Below, one piece after another: positions 33,302 through 42,035 of a DNA stretch of 64,000 nucleotides; positions within the stretch are counted from its first letter, which is position 1; each line of letters opens with the position of its first letter. The notes below the pieces were generated by a model. That model was not told the origin of the DNA. It saw only the letters and a list, made by a program, of their open reading frames with translations, and did no database searches. The stretch is from Phytopythium helicoides. Lineage: Eukaryota; Oomycota; Peronosporomycetes; Pythiales; Pythiaceae. A program made the position numbers and the translations under genes. Where the stretch lies: NCBI GenBank assembly GCA_024867545.1, contig JANFNE010000019.1, positions 62,001 to 126,000 of the forward strand, written 5' to 3'.

Positions 33302-33484
33302 TTACTCGGACGTGCAGTCAGCGGCCGACCACTCCGGCACGAGCGGGCCGAGCTCCTCGATGTCCCATTCCCAGTTCTTGGACAATCCGGGTACGATGGC
33401 TGTCGCGACCGCGAAGACGCCGCCGCAGATGTGGCCCAGGATCTCCTCGCCGATGTTGTTGTTCTTGTTGTTGTTGAAAGCCAT
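33302..33484 (-). CDS. Tiny 60-residue protein, VPEW group, copy 2
   Basis: Second direct copy of the 60-residue gene, in the partial repeat R1 at the inner end of the left array. The encoded protein matches the one at 29299-29481, with the NNNKNNN run and the LGPLVPEW terminus intact. Confidence 0.7.
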   Translation of the reverse strand: MAFNNNKNNNIGEEILGHICGGVFAVATAIVPGLSKNWEWDIEELGPLVPEWSAADCTSE

Positions 33485-34158
33485 CTCGCTTGTAGGGGTA
33501 TTGATGCGTGTGTTGGTGTGTGTGCGTGTTGTGGTCGAGTAGTTGCGCTGTTGGAGGCGTTTTGGGAAGTGAGTCGATCCGCGCGCTTGATCTCGTTTGG
33601 CGCGTGGTCTTGCCAGTGTAGCCACATGTAGCCACAGGGACGTTATGGTCGATGCAGTGAGTTGCTACTTTGCCGCCGCCGGCGCCGCTCCCTGTGATCA
33701 ATTCAAGCGCGCGCTGGATCTTCATTGCGCCACCCTCCTCTGCATGATGGACCTCGCTTATCAACGATCTCATTCTCAATTTTTGGCGATGGATTCAAGA
33801 GAAGAGTTGCACTTTTGTGTGCGCTGGAGCTCGGTCGGCCGGTGAGGATGGTGATGGAAAGTAGCACATTACGATTGTGACGTGGCTGTTCATTATCGGG
33901 TTGTCGTCGACCGCCGAATCATTTCTCCACGAAAATCCGCGCGGAGCGCCACATCAGTCCAAATCACCACCTCTCCAAGTTCCAATATCCACCTAGTGGT
34001 CGCTTCCAGCTGGTACCTATGACTTCGGCGAGCGGACGCCTCAATCGATCGGCACCAGCCAGTGTCAAATCGGCAACCAACAACTCAAGTGGCCTCCCTC
34101 GACTCCCTCGACTGGACCCGTTCCTACCAAGCGCACTGACTCGGTCAGTACGAACACA

Positions 34159-34332
34159 ATGAACGCCCTCCAAGTGACCAAGACCTCCGCATCTGTACTC
34201 CCCACTGGCCTGGCTGACCGCCTGGTCGACGCCTCGATGGCCCTCGTGGGTTCGATCTTCTCACTGGACCTTGCGAAGCACATCGATCTATCGCTCGAAG
34301 ACCTCGGCGAGCTGTTGCCGATGCCGCAGTGA
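34159..34332 (+). CDS. Tiny 57-residue protein, LLP group, copy 2
   Basis: In the partial Z segment next to the palindrome centre. It starts MNALQVTKTSASVLPTGLAD and keeps the same middle and the LGELLPMPQ end. This is the most diverged of the three 57-residue copies, and the changes (S to T, P to S, V to T, T to A) all lie in the N-terminal 20 residues, leaving the C-terminal 37 untouched. Confidence 0.72.
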   Translation: MNALQVTKTSASVLPTGLADRLVDASMALVGSIFSLDLAKHIDLSLEDLGELLPMPQ

Positions 34333-34863
34333 GCTCGTGGCTTGTGGTAGCAATCACCACCGCTACTATCACCCACTTCGTGCAGAGCGAAGCGAGTAGA
34401 CCAATTCTCAGAGTCGAAGTACAATACAATACATTTATCCTTGAGCCTCCAAGAATCTTGTTGTTGCTTCCACTGTCCTCTGTAGTACATTACCAGTAGC
34501 TCAACTCACCTAACTTTCATCATGCTCCAGCGAAGCTAGTGCTCTCAGCGTGACGTAGACGTAGCTCGTCTTTATGCGTTGAGTGAAGGACGCTGCGCAG
34601 TGGTCCCCTCCTAAAAAAAAAGGCGTTGATGGAACTTGAACGTTCGTCGTGTGTGTGTGCGCATGTGTATGTTTGTGTTACTGTTACGTGTCTACGATGC
34701 TGCTGCTCGCATCGAAAGTCCAACACAAGTGAAGGATCCAAATACAATATCTCTATGCTGCGTTGGGGGCTGTTTTCGCCCCGCTGGCATGTGGCTCGAC
34801 CACGAAGACCGTCGGTCGCGGTGTGTCGCTCATCAACTTGGATGCGGCTTAGCTTGACTTGGC

Positions 34864-35019
34864 TCAGATCCCCCACTCGGGCACAATCGGGCCGAAGTCG
34901 CTGATGTCCCAGGCGAAGAGCTTGGAGAAGACAGGCACGACGGTCGCGAGGCTCACGACGCCCTTGAACACGCTGCCGAGCGCCGCATCGCAGTTACGCT
35001 GGAGTCCCGCGGCGAACAT
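34864..35019 (-). CDS. Tiny 51-residue protein, VPEW group, copy 2
   Basis: Inverted copy of the gene at 30879-31034. It begins MFAAGLQRNCDAALGSVFKG and ends WDISDFGPIVPEWGI. Differences include T4A, C18F and A32S; the reading frame and the terminal motif are kept. Confidence 0.7.
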   Translation of the reverse strand: MFAAGLQRNCDAALGSVFKGVVSLATVVPVFSKLFAWDISDFGPIVPEWGI

Positions 35020-36403
35020 GGCGGTTGTTGCTGATGTCGTTGTTGTTGCTGCTGGCGGTTGGTCGGTCGGCTGTGCTCGACGCGGAGGATTGAGGAATGA
35101 GGCGACTCGGACGTCGGACGCTGAGCGTCCGGTCGTGGCGTGCGACAGCGAACAGTTGCTGTGCAGAACACTCGGCTCGCTCGCAGCTCCTTGGTGCGGC
35201 AGGCACCACGCCTGCCTGTGAATCATCGTGCCATCCGCGGTCCGCCCATGCCAGTTGTGTAGCCCTTGGATTTTTTTTTTTTTTTTACGAAGTGACTATG
35301 GGTCCATGACACTCCGGATACGAGCTGCTTCGGATGTATACTGCGGACTGAGTGAGCTGTTTTCTGTATGCCGATGCCAGCCTACACTCGATCATCCGGA
35401 TGCGTAGACACAGTCGTTCGGTTGAAAAGTCCCCGCCTCATCCAGCCAATCCTCGGCGGCGCAGCGGAGCGGCCCTACTATACGCGAAGGCTATACGTGG
35501 CGGTGCGAATGATATATCTATCCCTCGCGTGGAAATCATTCGCGCAGCAAGCTTTTGCTGCTACTACTGCTGTTGCTGTGTTGGGCTATCGGTACTTGTG
35601 CATCACACTGTGTCGACCCGGTCTCTGCCGGCTCTTACTTAAGTTAGGAGAGCGAGATGATACATCACTGACATGGTCTGGGAGCCGCTCCTTCCTTCTG
35701 ACTGGCTCTGCCTGCATGCGTTTAGCAGTCTACTCGCTGCCTCCGTGTAGAAGGAGGCTCCATGATGCATTACCATGACGCTAGGCTCACTACCGACCAG
35801 GCGAGTGGAGCGGCGGCAGAGTCTCTCGGAGCTGGAGCTTCGACACCCGAGGAGGAGCGAACCACGTCACGGAATCCGTGGGAGCTCATATCGTATTCCC
35901 CACATTCATGCCATCAATTGATTCCCCGAAACGCTCCATGAGCTACTTATTCGCTGGCTTTGCTCAAAGACCTGCTGCTCACTTTCGCGTCGAGGGCTGT
36001 GTCAATGGCGAGGTGCTACTTTCCATCACCATCCTCACCGGCCGACCGAGCTCCAGCGCACACAAAAGTGCAACTCTTCTCTTGAATCCATCGCCAAAAA
36101 TTGAGAATGAGATCGTTGATAAGCGAGGTCCATCATGCAGAGGAGGGTGGCGCAATGAAGATCCAGCGCGCGCTTGAATTGATCACAGGGAGCGGCGCCG
36201 GCGGCGGCAAAGTAGCAACTCACTACATCGACCATAACGTCCCTGTGGCTACACGTGGCTACACTGGCAAGACCACGCGCCAAACGAGATCAAGCGCGCG
36301 GATCGACTCACTTCTCAAAACGCCTCCAACAGCGCAACTACTCGACCACAGCACGCACACATACATACACACCAACAAAAGCATCAATACTCATACAAGC
36401 GAG

Positions 36404-36586
36404 ATGGCTTTCAACAACAACAACAACAACAACATCGGCGAGGAGATCCTGGGCCACATCTGCGGCGGCGTCTTCGCGGTCGCGACAGCCATCGTACCCG
36501 GATTGTCCAAGAACTGGGAATGGGACATCGAGGAGCTCGGCCCGCTCGTGCCGGAGTGGTCGGCCGCTGACTGCACGTCCGAGTAA
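36404..36586 (+). CDS. Tiny 60-residue protein, VPEW group, copy 3
   Basis: Inverted copy of the 60-residue gene with an all-Asn run (NNNNNNN in place of NNNKNNN) and otherwise the same protein through ELGPLVPEWSAADC. The leader just upstream differs from the other copies (ACACAC-rich), showing that the coding part is better preserved than its surroundings. Confidence 0.7.
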   Translation: MAFNNNNNNNIGEEILGHICGGVFAVATAIVPGLSKNWEWDIEELGPLVPEWSAADCTSE

Positions 36587-38148
36587 GCTTCGGCTACGGC
36601 CACGACCACGACCACGACCACAACCACGTCCTCAGCCAATGCAGGAGTTGGAGCCTCGGTCTCGGTCTCGGTCTCGGTCTCTACCCGGTTGAGTACACTC
36701 GCTACGTCTGGAGGCAAACTTGTGGCGTCCAGAGTGCCTGCGAGTATCGATACCGCAGCTAGTTCACAGACTCACAGACTCACAGACTCACTCGCTCGCT
36801 CTGCATGAGCTCTGCATGAGTTCTGCATAGGTTGAGCGCAGTATTCTTCGCGCGGACAGCGAGGCTGCTGCCTTGCCACGCAATAATCTATCACAATCGA
36901 ATACACTGTACTATTTCACCACCACCACCACCATCGATGCCTCCATTGGCTTGTCTTCATCATTTGCAGAACAGCTATGTAACAGGGACGAAATGCAAGG
37001 CGTGAAGGAAAGCTTGTCTCGCCATCGCTACAGTAGTTGTCGCACTTGGCTGCTTCATGTCGTTCGTGTCGGGACTTTGCGATCAGCATGCAGCGACGCG
37101 TTGCTCAGCGATGTCGGTGCAGGGGTTCATCACGAGAGTCCATGTATCGACTCCTCACCGCTTGCAGTACACTACTTCAATGGCTACACTCACGTGACGA
37201 CCCGCACCACCAAACGAAACGACCTCATATATGACTCTGCGATGAGTTCGCTGAGCTCGCTGCCTCGCGAGTCGCGGCTCGCAACTTGCAACTCGCAACT
37301 CGCAACTCGCAATTCGCCAAAGAGAAGAGAAGAAACATGGCTGGATCTTGACGCGGAGAGTGCGTCCGTCTCATCCTGCCGCAAGAGTAAACAAACGGAT
37401 ACTTTCGATGCGCTTTCAAAGGACTTGCGAACGAATGAACTCATACATGACTGCTGTCGCTGTATTCTGACAGCTCAGGCCGAAAGAGTCGACGTGGCAA
37501 GTCGTGGTGGTGGGTGGCGTCACGCTAGGGCATAGCCGCTGCGACTGCAGTTTTGTTTTGGAGTCCTAGCAGTGAGGTTTGCTGGACGGGCGTCACATCG
37601 ACTCCAATTTTTCAAGTAGTTCGCAATTTCAGAGGTCTGCTGTGATTGACACTGCATCGTGTCGACTCTATGACGAAATGGTAATCAAGCGTGCTGCCCT
37701 GGAGAGATGAAAGTCATCTACCAAACGATCACCGACTCAGCCATCACGCTTCTTTCTAAACTGCCTGCTTCGCTACCAGTTCAGTCACGATTAGTACCAA
37801 GCTCGATATCCGCTTGAGTTGAGTGGCGATATCTTTTCTATTGTTTGCGTGGAATCAGTTCGAATATTTCGGATGTGACGTGGCTGTTCGTCGTCGTCGA
37901 CCGACAAATCATTTCGCCACGAAAATCCGCGCGGAGCGCCACATCAGTCCAAATCACGACCTCCCCAAGTACTAATATCCACCTAGTGGTCGCCTCCAGC
38001 CGGTACCCATGGCTCCGGAGTGCAGACGCCTCAATCGATCAGCACCAGCCAGTGTCAAATCGGCAACCAACAACTCAAGTGGCCTCCCTCGACTCCCTTG
38101 ACTAGACTCGTTCTTACCAAGCGCACTGACTCAGCCAGCACAAATATA

Positions 38149-38322
38149 ATGAACGCCCTCCAAGTGACCAAGAGCTCCGCACCCGTGCTCCCCGTTGGCC
38201 TGACCGACCGCCTGGTCGACGCTTCGATGGCGCTCGTGGGTTCGATCTTCTCGCTGGACCTTGCGAAGCACATCGATCTGTCGCTCGAAGACCTCGGCGA
38301 GCTGTTGCCGATGCCGCAGTGA
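38149..38322 (+). CDS. Tiny 57-residue protein, LLP group, copy 3
   Basis: Near the outer edge of the right array. The translation is identical to that of the minus-strand copy at 31566-31739, starting MNALQVTKSSAPVLPVGLTD. It is followed by the 74-residue relative 547 bp downstream in the same direction. Confidence 0.72.
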   Translation: MNALQVTKSSAPVLPVGLTDRLVDASMALVGSIFSLDLAKHIDLSLEDLGELLPMPQ

Positions 38323-38814
38323 GTTGGTGGCTTGTGGTAACGATCACCACCGCTACTATCACCCACTTTGCGCGGAGCGAAGCGAGTAGACCAATTCTCA
38401 GAGTCGAAGTACAATACAATACATTTATCCTTGAGCCTCCAAGAATCTTGTTGTTGCTTCCACTGTCCTCTGTAGTACATTACCAGTAGCTCAACTCACC
38501 TAACTTTCATCATGCACCAGCGAAGCTAGTGCTATCATCATCGTGGTCCTCGACACTCTCAATGGAGAAAGCTTGAGCCATGCATTTCGTGTGTTCACTA
38601 TGGGTGGTCATGTCCACACTTTACACTGCATCGACTCCAATGGTTACAGAGTTAGACTTGGATTTAGTATGGCTCTTGCATAGGCTCTCATTTATGATAT
38701 TGAGCTGTAGTTGAAATCATCGACCACCAACATCCATCGACGAGTGAATTTTTTTGGCTGATCTCGAAAATATCGACGTGGCAGAGTAGAACAGCCCATG
38801 TAAGTGGTGAGATC

Positions 38815-38830
38815 GCTCATTTCACGATTA
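38815..38830 (+). promoter_or_regulatory. Oomycete-type initiator element of the 74-residue gene
   Basis: GCTCATTTCACGATTA lies about 40-54 bp before the ATG at 38869, again matching the GCTCATTYY core known from oomycete promoters. Its counterpart precedes the 62-residue gene on the other side of the arrays, so both outer genes appear to have usable promoters. Confidence 0.6.
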
Positions 38831-38868
38831 CCTTCGAGCTTCACACCCAACCACCACAACCCATCACC

Positions 38869-39093
38869 ATGGATATCAAGATTACCAAGAGCGCGCAGCT
38901 CGTCACCAAGACCGCTAATCACACCGCCAAGTCGTTTTCCGAGAGCTCCGTTTTAGCTATTCCCAAGGCAATCTCTGATCGACTTGCTGAGGTCTCCCTT
39001 ACGCTCGTCGGCAGCCTGTTTTCGGTGGACTTAACGAAGCACATTGATCTATCAATGGAAGGACTTGGGGAGCTGCTCCCAAACGTCCAGTAA
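38869..39093 (+). CDS. Tiny 74-residue protein, LLP group (right flank)
   Basis: A 74-residue frame beginning MDIKITKSAQLVTKTANHTA and ending HIDLSMEGLGELLPNVQ, with AISDRLAEVSLTLVGSLFSV in the middle. It is the closest relative of the 62-residue gene at 27931-28119, placed in inverted orientation on the other side of the arrays. This gives mirror symmetry outside the repeats. The 57-residue genes look like shortened versions of this protein. Function unknown; no signal peptide, predicted small, acidic at the C-terminus and partly helical. Confidence 0.78.
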   Translation: MDIKITKSAQLVTKTANHTAKSFSESSVLAIPKAISDRLAEVSLTLVGSLFSVDLTKHIDLSMEGLGELLPNVQ

Positions 39094-39487
39094 CAACGTG
39101 ACAAACACGATCGTCAATCGGAATTGACGCCAATCAAACTATTATACCAACTCGATGGTGCAAGGCGGCAGCGCGAGTACATAAAGAACTTCTAAATGAA
39201 TTGCGCACTAAGTTTTACTGGATGCAACTGCCCAATTGAATTAGAATGGTTCTATCCCGCTGAGCTGCCACACCGATGGCAGCAAGAAACTTTGCGCCAT
39301 ACCACAGAGTATCGGGACATATTTGCATTCAAGTTTTATTGCAGGCCATATTGGGGTTGCCACCCAAATAGAGAATAAACAATCGCTCCATCGCGTTGGT
39401 TTGGGACGCAACATCAAGTATTTCCTGCCCGGACTCTCACCCGCCCATAGCAAAAGACGTAACAAAAGGCGGCAATTCAGCACAAGG

Positions 39488-39637
39488 CAACGGGGAAGTT
39501 CGGGCTCAGTCGTGAGGAGAAGGAGAATATCGGCATCGCGGTCGACAAACCGTTTTATGTTACCGGCGAAATCGTGTGTGGTACCGTCTTCGTCGACATC
39601 TATGAGCCAATCGAGTGTGGCAACCATGTTGAAACGG
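39488..39637 (+). pseudogene. Alpha-arrestin-like pseudogene, 5' fragment
   Basis: This translates to GIAVDKPFYVTGEIVCGTVF followed by VDIYEPIEC, matching the N-terminal beta strands of the intact arrestin-like gene at 54514-55593. The ATG of the intact gene (MGKLG) corresponds to ACG here (TGKFG), so the start is lost. The homology ends at a GTGAGG where the intact copy has GTGAAG. The next about 60-70 codons of the intact gene are missing and replaced by the Fanzor-containing DNA. Confidence 0.8.
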
Positions 39638-39639
39638 TG

Positions 39640-41467
39640 AGGTCAAGCATCACACGGACCCTATGGAGGATGGGGGCGGTACCATCGGGAATCCAGCGGA
39701 GCGAGGCCCAGATTAGTGGACTATGCACGGGAGGCGAAGCCCATGGCATCCAGACCGAATACACTTCAAGATCTTTCTCCTACTGCTCAAGTCACCCCCT
39801 AGCATCCTCTCATACCAATGAACCTGCAAACGACAGCTTCCAGCCCGTTTTAGGGGACCCTCGGTCGTCACACTATAAAACCTTGCACGTCCGCCATTCC
39901 TTGTCCGTGCTGTTCTTGACCTTGCAAATGCGGAGACTGTACTGGTATTCTAGCCGCCGGTGGCAGCGTGAGTGAAGCTTGCTGGTGCGAAACTCGTCAA
40001 TCGATTTCACACGGCAGTAGTTTCTCAATGTGTCCTCGAGTCTCTTGACCGGCCCCGCGGGGCACTTCTTGATGAGTCCAGAGTAATCGGTATTGCTCCA
40101 ATCTCCAAATCCAACCACCGTTCGCCTGCCTGCTTGCTGGGTCAGTCTCCGGCAGAGTTCATGTAGCTTCTTCTGCGCAAAGATGTACCGTCCAAAACGC
40201 AGGTTGCGGAATCCCTTCGTCCGTGAAAATCCTAGCAGGTTTTCCATATGTGGAATAACGTATCGTGTGTACGTTTCCAGCAACTCGAGCGACGCGGTCT
40301 TCTTCGACGGCATCTGACGCTCGGCCGCCAAAATGTCGGGACGCCGCTCCTTCCAGCAAGCTATTTTCTGGTTGCTCTTGTGGTAGCGAGCATCCTCGTA
40401 GAACTCACGAGAAGAGCAGTGGATAGTCTCGCCGTCCTGGTTGATTGCTACAAACAGATCTCGTTTGCCAGGATCTAGGCCCCACATGACATCATAATCC
40501 TTTTCCCTGAGTGGGCGGTCTGTCGCCGGATGGGTTTTCCGCATGACGATGCTGACAGCCTTTCCGTCCGTCACGATCTCTCCTACGAACTTCTTGTTGG
40601 CTGTTTCAAACTTCTCGATATTGAAGAGACTGTGCCACCAATCGTCCGCGACAGCATTCCAATCGTCACCTAGAGGAGGCACGCGAACACCAGCACGTAG
40701 AAGTAGGCTGCGGAGCGCCGTCTTGCACATCTTGAAGTGCGAGCACTTGAACCCATTCTTTGTCGGCAGGAGACTGAACGTGCGGACCTCTGGGATGTCC
40801 TGTCGATGCTGAAACCGGCGATTTCTCTCCTCAATGTCGGTCAGAATCATGTAGGTGAGAGGAAGCAATCTGTTAGCCTCGTCGGACAAGTAGCCGCTCT
40901 CATTGCGCGGGATCTGCTCTCGCCAAGCCTGCACCTCGGTATCGCTGCCATTGTAGACAGGGTCCAGGATGCTCTTGATCATGGCGTAGGCCTCAGCACC
41001 ATTCAAGTCATAGACTCGCTTGATGTGACGGTGAAAGCGACGGTAGAAGTTGCGTGCGATCGCGTTCTTGGTGTTAGTGGCCATCATTTGGGCTGCATTC
41101 TGCTGCCACCCAGCGGTAATCTGCCGGTTGCTTGCACGTCGAGCGTCTTCACCTCGCCAAGTGTTGTACAGCGTGACTGATTGCTGGAATGCAGGATACC
41201 CGAGTGTGGAGTTGGCGTTGCAAACACACGATAGGCATCTGTAGAAGAAGACCTGGTTGAGTGGCTCCTGGTTGAGTGGCTCCACTGCATCGCCCAGCTG
41301 ACACATCCGCACGGCGTGGATGTTGGCGAGGACGTAAGCCTCCAGCACGGCCTGGTCCATATCCGCCAGCACGGACTCCCAAGGAAAACTCATGGCCTCA
41401 TCGCTCTTGCAAAACGCCTTGAGCGACGTCTTGACGCACACAAGCGAGGATTTGGCGTTAGCTGCGT
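39640..41467 (-). mobile_element. Fanzor-bearing insertion within the arrestin-like pseudogene
   Basis: DNA that interrupts the arrestin-like homology between 39637 and 41468. The right border is sharp: arrestin sequence resumes at AGCTTCCGGCGCCGTTGCC. The left border is less clear because 39640-39870 has no recognisable content. I find no obvious terminal inverted repeats or target duplication by eye, so the transposon class carrying the Fanzor gene is undetermined. The 3'-flank of the coding frame (39640-39872) is where a guide RNA would be expected if one survives. Confidence 0.65.
39873..41467 (-). CDS. Fanzor (eukaryotic TnpB-like RNA-guided nuclease family) protein, truncated
   Basis: About 531 residues of Fanzor-type sequence, read in a 619-codon frame whose first 88 codons are antisense arrestin. 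The N-terminal part has VKTSLKAFCKSD and VLEAYVLANIHAVRMC, typical of the family. The RuvC-I motif is VMWGLDPGKRDLFVAIN (catalytic Asp codon at 40473-40475). Near the end are VVGFGDWSNTD and VKSIDEFRTSKLHSRCHRRL, the family's zinc-finger entry, where TnpB usually has TSxxCxxC; here the first Cys is His. The frame ends at a TAG at 39873 just after RTCKVL, before the RuvC-III Asp segment, of which only out-of-frame traces are possible. There is no Fanzor start codon before the right border; the first internal Met is at 41393. Fanzors are guided by a short RNA and cut DNA. This copy is probably inactive. Confidence 0.82.
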
Positions 41468-42035
41468 AGCTTCCGGCGCCGTTGCCCGGTGTGTTCCGCA
41501 TGACCAGCTTCTCGGAGGGTAGTATTGAAAACCTTGACGCCAAGCTCAAGTGCAAGCTCAAGGCGATACTTGATGCCGGAGGGTTCTTCGCGACAGACCT
41601 CAAAGCAGACTGCGACCTCGTAGTGCATGAGCGGCTCTTCTCGACCATTGCTGCGAGCGAGGATTCGACGACGTAAGACGTGCGTTTTCTGTGTTGCTTC
41701 AGCAAGGGAAGGTGCACGTAGAGCGTCGCCATAGATGAGAATGTGTCGGAAGATCCAGAGCGTCATCGACGGCGGCTCGACCGTCAACATCATCGACACA
41801 ATGCTAATGGTAAACCTGAAACGGATTCGGACCATTACATCGCAGGTCCATTGGCAACAGTTTGCTCGTTGCAGTAGTCGTTGGGTTTGCTGCTATTTGT
41901 GATGAGTCTCCTCGATCAACAAATAGCAGGTTGATGAGATGCACGTATCTTGCAACACAGAGTGCGACATACCTTGGTGCCTCGACGTGCAGCTAGAAAT
42001 GGAAGTGACGACCGCGGCGCCTGGATATCTGTGCA
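41468..42035 (+). pseudogene. Alpha-arrestin-like pseudogene, 3' fragment
   Basis: It resumes the arrestin-like homology with GVFRMTSFSEGSIENLDAKL and DLVVHERLFSTIAASEDSTT. After frame changes it continues with GSTVNII and VNLKR at about 41770-41825, and TECDIPWCLDVQLEMEVTT at about 41960-42020. Compared with the intact gene, several indels and stops separate these blocks, and the stretch for the central strands is partly lost. It is a decayed duplicate, not a working gene. Confidence 0.8.

Larger units (their letters stand above)
28314..33866 (+). repeat. Left array: 1.4 copies of an approximately 4.0 kb tandem unit
   Basis: The block 28314-29876 recurs in direct orientation at 32330-33866, so the period is about 4.02 kb. 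The unit can be read as four parts: R1 (28314-29876, with the 60-residue gene on the minus strand), X (about 29877-30150), Y (about 30150-31360, with the 51-residue gene on plus) and Z (about 31360-32329, with the 57-residue gene on minus). Only R1 is present in the second copy. Within R1, short runs differ between copies: GAGACC repeats (about 5 against 3), GTGAGTCT repeats and GGTGAT repeats. I see no transposase or terminal repeats belonging to the unit. Confidence 0.92.
33876..38532 (-). repeat. Right array: inverted copy, about 1.2 units of the approximately 4.0 kb repeat
   Basis: Read on the minus strand from 38532, the order is Z, R1, X, Y and then a partial second Z that stops near 33876. 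The motif at the Z start recurs at 38517-38532 and 34527-34542, so the period is about 3.99 kb, as in the left array. The inner edges of the two arrays are under 10 bp apart (33867-33875), making a large imperfect palindrome. The pair 31390-33300 and 36590-38510 is especially close: long frames of 141 and 220 codons are identical in translation between them. The other Z and Y copies are visibly more divergent. Confidence 0.9.
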
